Origin: Myxococcus fulvus
Lineage (GTDB): Bacteria > Myxococcota > Myxococcia > Myxococcales > Myxococcaceae
Length of the DNA: 64,000 bases
Reading direction: 5' to 3'
Assembly: GCF_900111765.1 (NCBI RefSeq)
Contig: NZ_FOIB01000005.1
Coordinates: 124,001-188,000 of the forward strand
The translations under genes and the position numbers were made by a program. A model generated the notes under the pieces. The model made no database searches. It had not been told where the DNA came from and saw only the letters and a program-made list of their open reading frames with translations. Positions 44,695-57,107 of this stretch are shown piece by piece. How positions within the stretch are numbered: the stretch's first letter is position 1; each line of letters starts with the position of its first letter.

Positions 44695-46628
44695 TGCACG
44701 TGCTGGACGCGCTGGAACAGGCCCTCATCGACTTCGTCTGGCAGGGCGGCGCGGTGGCCCTCGTCGTGGCGGGGCTGCTGGCGATGATGTCGCGACGCTC
44801 GGCGAAGGGGCGCTATGTCGTCGCGTGCCTGGGGCTCGCGACCATGGCGGTGTTGCCGCTCGTGACCTTCCTGAGGGCCCTCATGGACGGGCCGGCCGCG
44901 GCGGCATCGGCGGGCCTCGCCCCCCAGACGCTCGCTCCGATGGCGGTGGCCCGGGAGGTCGTGGTGGTGGACCTGGCGCCCACGGCCGAGGTCACGGTGA
45001 CCTGGCTGGAGCTGTTGCGTCCCTGGCTGCTGCCGGCGTGGTGTGTCGGCGTGCTGCTGTTGTCGGCCCGGACGCTCGTCTCCTGGTACGCGGCGCAGCG
45101 GCTGTCGCGGCTGCACACCCGCGAGCCCGACAGCGTCTGGCGCGAGGCACTGGAGCGCGCGCTCGCGAAGCTGCGGATGTCGCGCCCCGTGCGGCTGATG
45201 GCGTCCACGCGCATCGACGTGCCCCAGGTCATCGGGCTGTGGCGTCCGCTCATCCTCGTCCCCGCGGGGGCCATCACCGGGCTGTCGCCGCAGCAACTGG
45301 AGGCGGTGCTCTCCCACGAGCTCGCGCACATCCAGCGGCACGACTACCTGGTCAACCTGCTCCAGGCGCTGGTGGAGACGTTCTTGTTCTACCACCCGGC
45401 CGTCTGGTGGCTGTCCCACCGCATCCGCGAGGAGCGCGAGCACTGCGCCGATGACCAGGCCGTGCAGTCGTGTGGCGACGCGGTCCTCTACGCCCGCGCG
45501 CTGGCGCACATCGAGCAACTGCGCGCGCCGCCGTCCGCGCTGCTCGCGCTGGGCGCGGATGGGGGCTCGCTGCTGGGCCGCATCCGACGGCTGCTGTCGG
45601 TCCCCGACACGCGGGCGCCTCGTCGCTCGTGGCGGCTGGTGAGTGGACTGGGTGGCGCGGCGCTCGCCGTGGCGCTGGGCTCCTCGCAGGTGCCGATGAC
45701 GGCGATGGCCGTGGCGCCCCAGGCCCTGGACGTGGCGCCGGTGGCGAAGCACGAGCGCGCCTTCACGGAGGTCACCCCACCCGTGCATCGTCCCCTGGTG
45801 GCTCCGGCGCCCCGCATCCTCCCGCTCGACCTGACCTCCAAGACGCCCAGCCGCCCGACGCGCGTGCTCCACAAGGTCTCGACCACGCCTCGCAAGGCGC
45901 GCGAGCCCAGCCCCCGGCCGCTGCTCATCCCGGACACGCAGGGGATTGCGCGCACGCAGCTTCCCCGGACGCCCTACCCGCTCGACGCGGAGCCCGCCGT
46001 CCCCTCCGAGGCCGTGGCCGTGGAGAGCCACGAGGCCCCGGTGGACGAAGCCCCGGTGGACGAAGCGCAGGTGGAGCACGACAGCATCTCGATGCAGGTG
46101 ATGGCCGCGGCGCTGCCCGCGCTCGCCCCCGCCGTGACGCCGCCCACCGCGCCGACGCCGCCCCGCCCCCAACCGGAGGAGGACGGCGTCTTCTCGCTGG
46201 GGCCCGGCATCACCCCGCCCCGCTTCGTGTCCGGGCAGCGGCTCGCCTTCCAGGACATCACCCAGAACCTGCGCTCGCGCATCTCCGCCGTCCCCAAGGG
46301 CTCCATCGTCACCCGGTGCACCATCACCACCGAGGGCAACGTCACCAACTGCAAGTCGCTGCAGAGCCTCTCCGGGCTGGAGGAAGGCGTCATCCGCACC
46401 CTGACGACGTGGCGCTACGAGCCCGCCACGCTCGACGGCAAGCCGGTGCCCGTGCACTACGTGTTCGACGTATGGTTCACCAACGAGCCCGGTGGCGGCA
46501 GGGACCAGCAGCTCGCCAGCGCGGACAAGCCCGGCAAGCGCGCTGACGGCTCCAGCCAGAGCGCCTGCATCCTCTGCGCGAGCGTCTCCTCGTCCAGCGT
46601 GGTGACGCCTCCCGTCGCCGGCTTCTGA
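44694..46628 (+). CDS. BlaR1/MecR1-type M56 peptidase fused to a TonB C-terminal domain
   Basis: 644 residues. N-terminal membrane domain with about four spans; M56 metalloprotease motif HELAHIQRHD (zinc) at ~205-215, with downstream EREHCADDQAV supplying the third ligand. After a last span (LGGAALAVALGSSQ) comes a Pro-rich periplasmic linker, and at ~545-610 a TonB C-terminal domain: GNVTNCKSLQSLSGLEEGV ... TWRYEPATLDGKPVPVHYVF. There is no penicillin-binding sensor domain, so the input is not a beta-lactam as in BlaR1. ATG 44694 overlaps the blaI stop (TGATG). Likely it senses an envelope signal and cleaves BlaI. Confidence 0.88.
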   Translation: MHVLDALEQALIDFVWQGGAVALVVAGLLAMMSRRSAKGRYVVACLGLATMAVLPLVTFLRALMDGPAAAASAGLAPQTLAPMAVAREVVVVDLAPTAEVTVTWLELLRPWLLPAWCVGVLLLSARTLVSWYAAQRLSRLHTREPDSVWREALERALAKLRMSRPVRLMASTRIDVPQVIGLWRPLILVPAGAITGLSPQQLEAVLSHELAHIQRHDYLVNLLQALVETFLFYHPAVWWLSHRIREEREHCADDQAVQSCGDAVLYARALAHIEQLRAPPSALLALGADGGSLLGRIRRLLSVPDTRAPRRSWRLVSGLGGAALAVALGSSQVPMTAMAVAPQALDVAPVAKHERAFTEVTPPVHRPLVAPAPRILPLDLTSKTPSRPTRVLHKVSTTPRKAREPSPRPLLIPDTQGIARTQLPRTPYPLDAEPAVPSEAVAVESHEAPVDEAPVDEAQVEHDSISMQVMAAALPALAPAVTPPTAPTPPRPQPEEDGVFSLGPGITPPRFVSGQRLAFQDITQNLRSRISAVPKGSIVTRCTITTEGNVTNCKSLQSLSGLEEGVIRTLTTWRYEPATLDGKPVPVHYVFDVWFTNEPGGGRDQQLASADKPGKRADGSSQSACILCASVSSSSVVTPPVAGF

Positions 46629-46659
46629 CGTGACGTGAAGCCTCCGGTGGCGCGTCGTC

Positions 46660-47762
<1,103 letters not shown>

Positions 47763-47766
<4 letters not shown>

Positions 47767-48476
47767 GGAGAGGGCATGGGGCGCGCGGCGTGCGCGGTCT
47801 CCAGCGCGCCCATGAGTGCGCCGGTGTCGAAGGGCTTCGAGTAGACGTCCACGCCCTCGCCGAGGGGCGCCAGGTCTGGCCAGGCCGTCATGACGAAGGT
47901 GGACAGACGGGGGAAGCGCGCGCGCAGGCGACGCAGCGCCTCGCCGTCCGGGCCTCCCGGCATGCGCAGGTCCACCAGCGCGGCGAACGGCGTCGCGCAC
48001 GAGAGCAGGTCCGCGTCCAGCGCCGAGCTCACCGTCACGCAGGAGAAGCCCCGCTCGCGCAAGAGCTCGGAGAGGTTGTCGCTGAGCGCCGGGTCGTCCT
48101 CGGCCACCACCACCAGCCCATCGCGTCGCGCGTTGGCGAGCAGCTCCATCAGCGTGGAGATGGGCACGGGCTTGGGCAGCACCGCGAGCAGGCCCTCGCG
48201 CCGCGCCGTCTCCAAGTCATCCTCGCGGGGATAGGCCGTCATGACGACGGTGGCGATGCCCGGGTCCACGCGCCGGATGCAGCGCACCGCGTCCGCGCCG
48301 CTCATCCCCGGCATGCGCATGTCCGTCACCAGCGCGTCGAAGCGCGTGGCGCCCACCGCGCGCAGGGCCTCGGCTCCCGTGGAGACGACGGTGGCCTGGT
48401 GGCCCTCGTCGCGGAGGATTTCGGCGAGGTTCTCCGCCAACGCGCGGTTGTCATCCAGCAGGAGGTAGCGTCGCAC
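47763..48476 (-). CDS. Double-receiver protein
   Basis: 237 residues, two REC domains in tandem: first with [13 protein letters not shown] and the KPV loop, second (~120-235) with [13 protein letters not shown] and SKPFD. Both phospho-Asp residues are retained. No output domain, as in phosphate sinks or relay proteins. Overlaps the globin-coupled kinase by 26 nt and the REC-kinase by 4 nt, so the three genes are translationally linked. Confidence 0.93.
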
Positions 48477-49644
48477 GCGTGCCCTCCTCGGGGGATTTGG
48501 GCAGCTGGATGACGAACCGGGCGCCCGCGCCGGCCCGGGGCGCGTGGGTGATGGAGCCGCCGTGCCGCTCCAGGATGCGGCGCACGAGCGGCAAGCCCAG
48601 GCCGATGCCCCGCGCCTTCGTGGTCATCAGCGGCTCGAAGAGGCGCTCGCGGATGCCCTCGCTGAGGCCGGGCCCGGAGTCCTCCAGCACCAGCTCCACG
48701 TGACCGGCGTCGCTCGTCGAGCCCTGGAGCGAGATGTCCCCGCCGGACTCCTCGAGCGCCTGCACCGCGTTCTCCAGCAGGTTGACGAACACCTGGCGCA
48801 GCTGCCCCGCGTCGCCGTGCACCGCCGGCAGGGACACCAGGCCCTCCGCGCGGACGCGGACGTTCTCGGGGCGGGCCACGGCCTTGAGGGCCTCCTGCCA
48901 GACCTCGTCCAGCCAGACCTCCTGCCGCTGGAGCGGGCGGTCGCGAATCATGTCGAGCAGGTCGGACACGATGTGGTTGGCGATGCCCACCTGCTCGCCG
49001 ATGCGGTCCAGGTGCTTGGCGGTGCGCTCGTCCACCGTGGCGCCCTGACGGCTGCGCAGGATGTAGAGCGAGGTCTCGATGACGCCCAGCGGGTTGCGCA
49101 GCTCGTGGCCGATGGAGCCCACGAGCTGACCGAAGGTGGCCAGGCGCTCGGTGCGCGCCTGCTGCGCGAGCAGGTCCTCGCGGTAGGTGTGGAGCATGAT
49201 GGCCAGCTCCAGGTCCAGGATGCGGCCGAGCGCCGCGCGCGTGTCGTGGAGCACCTGGGGCTGGGTGGTGAACGCCGTGTCGATGATGGCGTTGAGTTCC
49301 TGGCGCAGCACGTTCATCGCGCCGAACATGTAGTGCTGCTCCAGGGAGATGCGCACGTGCATGCGGCCGATGCGGCAGCGCAGCGCGAAGTACGCCTCGT
49401 CCCACGGGCCGCGCAGCAGCTGGTCCATCCACACCTGCAGCGTGCCTCGCAGGTGGCCCACCTGGCTCTCGCCGCCCTCGAGCGCCTGGCGGGCGCCCTC
49501 GTGCTCCAGGATGCGGTCGTAGAAGACGCGCGCGATGCGGGGGAAGTGCGGCTTCGCGAGGGAGTGGAGGCCGACGAGCGACAGCTCGTCCCGCGCTCCG
49601 AACCCCACGTACCGCTTCAGCTCCTCGAACAAGGTTTCCGCCAT
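48451..49644 (-). CDS. Globin-coupled histidine kinase
   Basis: 397 residues, soluble. Residues ~5-165 are a globin-coupled-sensor (protoglobin-like) domain: [20 protein letters not shown] at the N-terminal helices and [19 protein letters not shown] holding the proximal heme histidine. HisKA (~190-250) with [19 protein letters not shown]; HATPase (~285-390) with [32 protein letters not shown]. Predicted to sense oxygen, NO or CO through heme. Start ATG 49644; a sigma-54 promoter lies 54-68 bp upstream. Confidence 0.9.
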   Translation of the reverse strand: MAETLFEELKRYVGFGARDELSLVGLHSLAKPHFPRIARVFYDRILEHEGARQALEGGESQVGHLRGTLQVWMDQLLRGPWDEAYFALRCRIGRMHVRISLEQHYMFGAMNVLRQELNAIIDTAFTTQPQVLHDTRAALGRILDLELAIMLHTYREDLLAQQARTERLATFGQLVGSIGHELRNPLGVIETSLYILRSRQGATVDERTAKHLDRIGEQVGIANHIVSDLLDMIRDRPLQRQEVWLDEVWQEALKAVARPENVRVRAEGLVSLPAVHGDAGQLRQVFVNLLENAVQALEESGGDISLQGSTSDAGHVELVLEDSGPGLSEGIRERLFEPLMTTKARGIGLGLPLVRRILERHGGSITHAPRAGAGARFVIQLPKSPEEGTRATLPPAG

Positions 49645-49697
49645 GGTTTCGGGGCGGACATTAACCGCTCGCCCCACATCGGACGAGCAACTCCGCA

Positions 49698-49712
49698 GCA
49701 AGCACCGCGCCA
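49698..49712 (-). promoter_or_regulatory. Sigma-54 promoter of the globin-coupled kinase operon
   Basis: Minus-strand TGGCGCGGTGCTTGC, with GG and GC 10 bp apart and TTGCT at -12. It matches the TGGCACG-N4-TTGCW consensus at all but one position. The start point is near 49687. Confidence 0.8.
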
Positions 49713-49743
49713 GCCCGCAGCGGGTCCGGGCGACCCGGTGGTG

Positions 49744-49795
49744 CGCAAGAAATGCGCGCCTCGGAGTTCATGTCCCGGGACGCGCAAATCCTGCG
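49744..49795 (-). promoter_or_regulatory. Two CGCA-N5-TGCG dyads upstream of a sigma-54 promoter
   Basis: CGCAAGAAATGCG (49744-49756) and CGCAAATCCTGCG (49783-49795), 39 bp start to start. The surrounding 14- and 17-bp blocks match those at 39842-39884 with one and two differences. Position is 33-84 bp above the -24 box. Confidence 0.65.
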
Positions 49796-49808
49796 TGACG
49801 ACGTCGCC

Positions 49809-50984
49809 TCAGTGCATCAGTGAGGGCCGCCCGCTCTGGTTCGGGGCCAGGGACTCGCGCGTCACCGTCTCGTGGCCCGTGGCCTTGCCGCGCTCGAGCA
49901 GGGACTTGAAGCGCAGGAGGTCGTCGTCCATCTGCCGCTTGGGGTCCACGCCCAGCAGCCGGGCGAAGGCGTGGCCGATGGCGCCGGCCGGCGGGTTGTA
50001 TGACAGGCGGATGTCCACGCGGGTGCCGCCCTTCGCGGTGGGCTCGAAGTGGATGACGCCGGAGTTCTCCACCGAGGTGCCCTTCACGCTCTTCCAGGCG
50101 AGGAGCTGGTTGGGCACGCGACGGGTGACGACGGCTTCCCATTCGAAGTGGAGGCCGGCGGGGCCACGGACCTTCCAGTACGAGCGACCGCGCTCGTCGA
50201 CGCGCACCTCATCCACGTGGGTCATGAAGCGCGGGAAGTTCTGCATCGCATCCCAGAAGGCGAAGACCTCCTCCACGGGCGCGTTCACGGTGATGTCCTT
50301 GTGCAACGTGATTGCGCGAGGCCCCACGCCGATGCCCGTGAGCCGCCGCAGCTCCATGTTGCTGAGCGCGCGGATGCCGAGGACCGCGCCGCCGAGTCCC
50401 AAGAGCGAGCCCAGGACACCTCGTTGCTGGAGCGCCCAGGATGCGAGGGAGAGACCTCCGAGCGCGCCGAAGAAGCGTGACGAGGGGGACCAGTGCTTGG
50501 AGCCGAAGGGGCGTCGTCGCGCGATGCCGCCCTGCAGCTCGGACTGACGGCCGGACTGGGCGAAGGGGAGCAGCCGGTTGTCCATGCCTCGCACGCCTCG
50601 GACGCGGCCGAGGTAGGGCACGGCGTGCTTGAGCTCCTCGAGCAGGATGGAGCCCTCGAGCGTGACGATGCCGTCCCGGGCGGACACCTTCACGGAGCCC
50701 GGATGCGAGCAGACCCTGCCGAGTGCCGCGCGGACGCGCTCGGTGAGCGTGACGTCGTCGACGGGCTCCGAGCGGAAGCGACTGACGGACTCGAAGAACA
50801 GGCCGCGCGAGCGCTGGGCCAGGTCGCGGCGGACGACGTCGACCGCGGAGCCGGCCTCGTGGGCGGCGTGCACGGCCCTGCCCTGCAGATGAGACCTGCG
50901 CCAGCGGCCGCTGCGCGGATCGCTCCAGTACATCAGCCCCACGCCCAGCCCCAATCCCCCGAGCCCCCAAATGGCTGCCTTCAT
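49809..50984 (-). CDS. BON domain plus SRPBCC (polyketide cyclase-like) protein
   Basis: 391 residues from ATG 50984, with GGAGG 6 nt upstream. Short N-terminal hydrophobic segment (AAIWGLGGLGLGVGLMYW). BON domain at ~80-150: LTERVRAALGRV, VKVSARDGIVTLEGSI, VRGVRGMDNRL. A Gly-rich membrane segment near 195-225. SRPBCC/START-like domain at ~245-365: ITVNAPVEEVFAFWDAMQNF, SYWKVRGP, VDIRLSYNPPAG. This combination is frequent in stress-induced membrane-associated proteins, often with hydrophobic ligand binding; the ligand is unknown. Confidence 0.85.
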   Translation of the reverse strand: MKAAIWGLGGLGLGVGLMYWSDPRSGRWRRSHLQGRAVHAAHEAGSAVDVVRRDLAQRSRGLFFESVSRFRSEPVDDVTLTERVRAALGRVCSHPGSVKVSARDGIVTLEGSILLEELKHAVPYLGRVRGVRGMDNRLLPFAQSGRQSELQGGIARRRPFGSKHWSPSSRFFGALGGLSLASWALQQRGVLGSLLGLGGAVLGIRALSNMELRRLTGIGVGPRAITLHKDITVNAPVEEVFAFWDAMQNFPRFMTHVDEVRVDERGRSYWKVRGPAGLHFEWEAVVTRRVPNQLLAWKSVKGTSVENSGVIHFEPTAKGGTRVDIRLSYNPPAGAIGHAFARLLGVDPKRQMDDDLLRFKSLLERGKATGHETVTRESLAPNQSGRPSLMH

Positions 50985-51221
50985 GAAGTGCCTCCTGTTG
51001 GGTTGTCGATAAGTCCCATCGGGAGAACCTGAAGGCGGCCATGCCGCGATGCAGCAGCCACGGGACGTCCGAGCCGGGCCCCGTGAGCACGGCCCCCGCG
51101 CGAGAGGGCCCCGAGTGCCTGGGTGGCCCACGCGAGCGTGTGCGGGAAGGTGCCCGCATGGCCGGGCGTGCACACCTTGAGCGGGCAGACGGACCGAATC
51201 CCTTCAAGGAGCGCCGCAAGA

Positions 51222-51482
51222 ATGCCCACGCAGCAGCCGCCGATCCCCGGGACTCCGCACCCGACGCCCCTGCCTCCCGAGCCCGAGCCCAACGCGCCGG
51301 TCAAGGAGCCGGACCCTCGGCAGCCTCAGCACGAGCCGCCCTTCCGGCAGCCTCCCGCCGAGGAGCCGCCGCGCAAGCAGCCGCCGGAGATCGAGCCTCC
51401 CCTGCCTCCCGACATCTCGCCGCCGGGGATTCACGATCCGCCGCCTCCCGGGCAGCCGGGCAAGCCGAACATCATCGCTTAG
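51222..51482 (+). CDS. Small proline-rich protein
   Basis: 86 residues from ATG 51222 (AGGAG 10 nt upstream), about 40% proline with many Glu, no signal peptide or hydrophobic segment. Fully disordered in appearance. A longer in-frame extension is open but lacks a start signal. The opposite strand also has an open frame, but that frame is arginine-rich and has no signals. Function unknown. Confidence 0.5.
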   Translation: MPTQQPPIPGTPHPTPLPPEPEPNAPVKEPDPRQPQHEPPFRQPPAEEPPRKQPPEIEPPLPPDISPPGIHDPPPPGQPGKPNIIA

Positions 51483-51494
51483 AGACGCTCACGG

Positions 51495-52115
51495 CTACCA
51501 CGGGTCGCCCGCGCGCACGTCCGATGCGCGCTGGGCGATGGTCAGCCAGGAGAACCGGGCCGCGAGAGCGTCGAGCACTTCGTCCGAGTGCACGTGCGCT
51601 CTCGCGGCTTCATCGAAGAACAGGGGGTCCAGTTCGAACACGACGCGCGAGCCGTTCGACGGACCCGTTGTCGAATCTCGCAAGGGAGAGATGAGTCCTC
51701 CTCGGGAGTAGAAGCTCTCCCGGCGCGAAGCTCCGCTCGAGGTCTGTAGGAGGACTCGCGATGACAGCGCGTTGAGGATCACGCCTGGAGCCAGGATGAG
51801 AGCCCACGTCGACGGTCCGCCCACGGGCAGCGTCAGCATCCTCGTATCGATGAAGGCGAGGGGTGAGCCTGGGCGGCTCAGGAACTCTGACTGAGCAACC
51901 TGCCAGGGACAGGTCAGCTCGAACACAGGACCGGGCCAGATCCGAAACACGACCGGTAGCCGCCCGGGGCCATCGCCGGTGGTGGCCATGCTCTCGACGG
52001 TCAACCGGAGCAATGCCTCCGCCTGCTCGCGACCATCCGTCCCCTCCAGGAACATCCTCGTACGAGTTCTGATGACCTCATGAGGCCAGAGACCTCGGTT
52101 GTGCAGAGTCGTCAT
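51495..52115 (-). CDS. Possible degenerate GyrB-like (GHKL) domain protein
   Basis: 206 residues. The order of motifs suggests the N-terminal ATPase region of GyrB/ParE without its ATP site: VIRTRTRMFLEGTDG aligns by eye to GyrB 'VRKRPGMYIGDTD', GVILNALSSRVLL to 'GVGVSVVNALS..L', and GSRVVFELDPLFF to 'GTTVRFWPDPEIF', with a later LAARFSWL like 'LRELAFLN'. The DN of the Bergerat fold and the GRGIPV motif are absent, so it would not bind ATP in the usual way. The match is by eye only. Divergent from the gene at 52118, start codons 2 bp apart. Confidence 0.5.
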   Translation of the reverse strand: MTTLHNRGLWPHEVIRTRTRMFLEGTDGREQAEALLRLTVESMATTGDGPGRLPVVFRIWPGPVFELTCPWQVAQSEFLSRPGSPLAFIDTRMLTLPVGGPSTWALILAPGVILNALSSRVLLQTSSGASRRESFYSRGGLISPLRDSTTGPSNGSRVVFELDPLFFDEAARAHVHSDEVLDALAARFSWLTIAQRASDVRAGDPW

Positions 52116-52117
52116 GG

Positions 52118-52594
52118 ATGCCCTTCAATCCCTGCGAGCAGTGTCATCAACGGCGACACCCGGTGGCAACTCCGTTGTCGGAAACACGCGTCACACGCAT
52201 GGGCTCCCTCTGCATGAGCGCGGGCATGCGGTTTGCCAATCAGCCGTGCATGCCCCCTGACACGCATCAACGAGTCCTCCGTGAGAACGCACGGCGCAGC
52301 AAACTTCTCGGGCAGCTCTGCCTGGTCATCGCCGTGTTCTCGAGTCTGTGCACGGACACATCGACGCTTCGCTACACCATCGTCCTGCTGGTCTTCATGA
52401 TTCCGCTTCTCCTGGCGACAGTGGCCTGCGCGCTCGACGGATTGTCCTCCGATGACGCGCCCCCCGCGCGGATAGGGCTGCTGCTCGTCGTCGTCACGCT
52501 CCTTGTGCTTCCCTTGGGAATGACCTTCAAGCGTGAGCAGACCGAACGCCCTTCATCGAATTGCACGCAGGTCATCCAGGCCTGTCCGCCGTGA
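52118..52594 (+). CDS. Small membrane protein of unknown function
   Basis: 158 residues at most. Two to three hydrophobic segments (LCLVIAVFSSLC; TIVLLVFMIPLLLATVACAL; IGLLLVVVTLLVLPLGM) and a Cys-containing C-terminus. Several internal ATGs (52199, 52216, 52250) could be the true start; none has a clear Shine-Dalgarno. No family recognised. Downstream gene follows after 125 bp. Confidence 0.45.
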   Translation: MPFNPCEQCHQRRHPVATPLSETRVTRMGSLCMSAGMRFANQPCMPPDTHQRVLRENARRSKLLGQLCLVIAVFSSLCTDTSTLRYTIVLLVFMIPLLLATVACALDGLSSDDAPPARIGLLLVVVTLLVLPLGMTFKREQTERPSSNCTQVIQACPP

Positions 52595-52719
52595 GGAGCC
52601 ACACCACCACTCCCGACACATTGCGCATGAAGCCGAGGGACTCGACCGTTCACAGCCCTGGCATCCGTGCCCACGTTGAGACGTGGAGGCATGTGCCCCC
52701 ACGCACCAAGGAGCCACGC

Positions 52720-53391
52720 ATGCAAGGACCCGTGTTCCAGGATCGCTTCACGGCGGGCCGGGCCCTCGCGCGACTCCTTGTCCGTCACGCCCACCGTCCC
52801 GACACCCGCGTGCTCGCGCTTCCGCGCGGCGGTGTCCCCGTCGCCTACGAAGTCGCCCGCGCGCTCGGCGCACCGCTGGACGTCTTCATCGTCCGCAAGC
52901 TGGGCACGCCCGGCCATGAAGAACTCGCCATGGGGGCCATCGCCACCGGCGGCACACGCGTCCTCAACCCCGAGGTCATCGACGAGCTCGGCATCACCGC
53001 CGTGCAACTCGACGCCGTCACCGCACACGAGACCCGCGAACTCCAGCGTCGCGAGCTCAGCTACCGCCAGGGCCGCCCCGCCCTCGATGTCCACGGATGC
53101 GGCGTCATCCTCGTCGACGACGGCCTCGCCACCGGCTCCACGATGCGCGCCGCCCTCGCCGCCCTGCGCCTGCAACACCCTTCCCGAATCACCGTCGCCG
53201 TCCCCGTCGCCCCTCCCGACACCTGCGAAGCCCTGGCCCCGCTCGTCGACGAGATGGTGTGCGCCCGGACCCCAAGGCCCTTCGACGCCGTGGGCCTGTG
53301 GTACCGGCACTTCGACCAGACCTCCGACGAAGAGGTCCAGGACCTCCTCGCTCGCTCGGCCCACCAAGCCGCACCGCAGCCAGGAGTCTGA
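52720..53391 (+). CDS. Phosphoribosyltransferase-family protein
   Basis: 223 residues from ATG 52720, AAGGAG upstream. Type I PRTase fold: LPRGGVPVAYEVARALGAPL near the N-terminus and the PRPP-binding loop VILVDDGLATGSTMRAAL (~120-137). This family ('FQDRxxAGRxLA...RKLGTPGHEELAMGAIA') is common in stress loci and may be fused to alpha/beta-hydrolase domains elsewhere; here it stands alone. The nucleobase substrate is unknown. Confidence 0.9.
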   Translation: MQGPVFQDRFTAGRALARLLVRHAHRPDTRVLALPRGGVPVAYEVARALGAPLDVFIVRKLGTPGHEELAMGAIATGGTRVLNPEVIDELGITAVQLDAVTAHETRELQRRELSYRQGRPALDVHGCGVILVDDGLATGSTMRAALAALRLQHPSRITVAVPVAPPDTCEALAPLVDEMVCARTPRPFDAVGLWYRHFDQTSDEEVQDLLARSAHQAAPQPGV

Positions 53392-53478
53392 GCCGCCCCG
53401 CGGGCGCACCCCGGACCCGCCCCCTTGCCCACCAGACGACGAGAGCACCCGTCCCTGGGCCTCGATGCACGGCGCGCC

Positions 53479-53491
53479 CCTGGATTCCAGG
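53479..53491. promoter_or_regulatory. CTGGATTCCAG dyad, copy 1
   Basis: CCTGGATTCCAGG, 5-bp arms about a 3-bp centre, 24 bp upstream of the kinase ATG at 53516. The 11-bp core CTGGATTCCAG recurs at 56972-56982. Confidence 0.5.
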
Positions 53492-53515
53492 TAGGCTCGC
53501 GCGGCCCACGCCCCC

Positions 53516-55635
<2,120 letters not shown>

Positions 55636-55639
<4 letters not shown>

Positions 55640-56997
55640 CCCGTACCCGCATCCTCCTCGTGGACGACGAGCCCGGCGTCCGGCTCGGCATGAGGGGCTA
55701 CCTCACCGCCCACGGCTTCGACGTGGACGAAGCCCAGAGCCTCGCCGAGGCCCAGGAGGTCTTCCGCACGCACCGCCCGGACGTGGCCGTGGTGGACTAC
55801 CGCCTCACGGACGGCACCGCCCTGGAGCTGCTCCCGCGCCTCAAGGAGATCGACGCGGCCGTGCCCCTGGTCGTCCTCACCGGCCACGGCTCCATCGAAC
55901 TGGCCGTGCAGGCCGTGAAGGAGGGCGCCGAGCAGTTCCTCACCAAGCCCGTGGAGCTCGCCGTCCTCAAGGTCGTGCTGGAGCGCCTGGTCGCCCAGCG
56001 CCGCGAGCGTCAGCGCCTGCGCGCGGACCTGTCGCGCACCGCGCGCGCCTCGGTGGACCCGTTCCTGGGCCAGAGCGTCGCCATCCAGAACCTGCGCGCC
56101 GAGGCCGAGCGCATGCAGCACAGCGACAGCCCCGTGCTCGTCACTGGCGAGACGGGCAGCGGCAAGAGCGTGCTCGCGCGCTGGCTGCACGAAGGCGGCC
56201 CCCGCGCCGACGCGCCCTTCGTCGACCTCAACTGCGCGGCCTTGTCGCGAGATTTGCTCGACTCGGAGCTGTTCGGTCACGAGAAGGGCGCCTTCACGGG
56301 CGCGGTGGCGAACAAGCAGGGCCTCTTGGAGGTCGCCGACCGGGGCACCCTCTTCCTCGACGAGATTGGCGACATGGACCTCACCGTCCAGCCCAAGCTC
56401 CTCAAGGTGCTGGAGGAGAAGCGCTTCCGGAGGCTGGGCGACGTGCGCGACAGGCGCGTCGACGTGCGCCTCATCGCCGCCACCCACCAGGACCTGGGCA
56501 CCGCCACCCGCGAGAAGCGCTTCCGCAGCGATTTGTACTTCCGCGTCAGCACCCTCATCCTCCACGTGCCCGCCCTGCGCGAGCGCCCCGAGGACATCTC
56601 CGTGCTGGCCCGGAGCTTCCTCGCGGAGATGGGCACGGCGCGCGGACGCGGCGGCGTGGGCCTCCAGCCGGACGCCGAGACGGCCCTCATGCGCTACGCC
56701 TGGCCCGGCAACATCCGCGAGCTGCGCAACGTCCTGGAGCGCGCCGTGCTGCTCTCCGGCGGCGGCGCCCTATCCCGCGGCGACTTGCGCTTCGAGTCCT
56801 CCCCCGACGAGCCCACCGCCGAGGACGACCTCACCCTGGAGGAGCTGGAGCGCCGCCACATCGAGCGCGTGCTTCGCCGGGAGAACGGCCACGTCGAGCG
56901 CGCCGCCGTCCGACTGGGCATCCCCCGCTCCTCCCTCTACGAGCGCCTCAAGCGTTTGGGAATCAACAGATCTGGATTCCAGAAATCGGATCCGTGA
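55636..56997 (+). CDS. NtrC-family sigma-54 response regulator, partner of the PAS kinase
   Basis: 453 residues. REC (~5-118) with VAVVDYRLTDGTA (phospho-Asp) and TKPVE; AAA+ (~140-375) with GETGSGKS, GHEKGAFTGAVAN (sigma-54 contact) and GTLFLDEIGD; C-terminal Fis-type helix-turn-helix (GHVERAAVRLGIPRSSLYER). The dyad CTGGATTCCAG upstream of the kinase and again at this gene's 3' end is a candidate binding site, the second placed above a sigma-54 promoter for the next gene. Confidence 0.95.
56971..56983 (+). promoter_or_regulatory. CTGGATTCCAG dyad, copy 2
   Basis: TCTGGATTCCAGA, within the last codons of the NtrC-type gene and about 97 bp above the sigma-54 -24 box at 57079; a TCTGG half-site follows near 56998. 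Confidence 0.5.
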
Positions 56998-57078
56998 TCT
57001 GGACGCAAGGTCGGCGGGGCACCGGGCGAGAGCCCGCAAGTATCGGAAAAGTCGTCGTGCCGGGGGCCTGAGTACGGT

Positions 57079-57093
57079 TGGCCCCAGGCTTGC
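57079..57093 (+). promoter_or_regulatory. Sigma-54 promoter of the receiver gene
   Basis: TGGCCCCAGGCTTGC, GG and GC separated by 10 bp, TTGCT at -12. The start point near 57105 leaves only a few nucleotides before GTG 57108. Confidence 0.65.
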
Positions 57094-57107
57094 TCTCCGG
57101 CGGCCCC

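Noticed and set aside
57010-57060. Third copy of the CGCA-N5-TGCG dyad near 57012
   Set aside because: The sequence CGCAAGGTCGGCG breaks the right arm (GGCG), and there is no second site at 29 or 39 bp.
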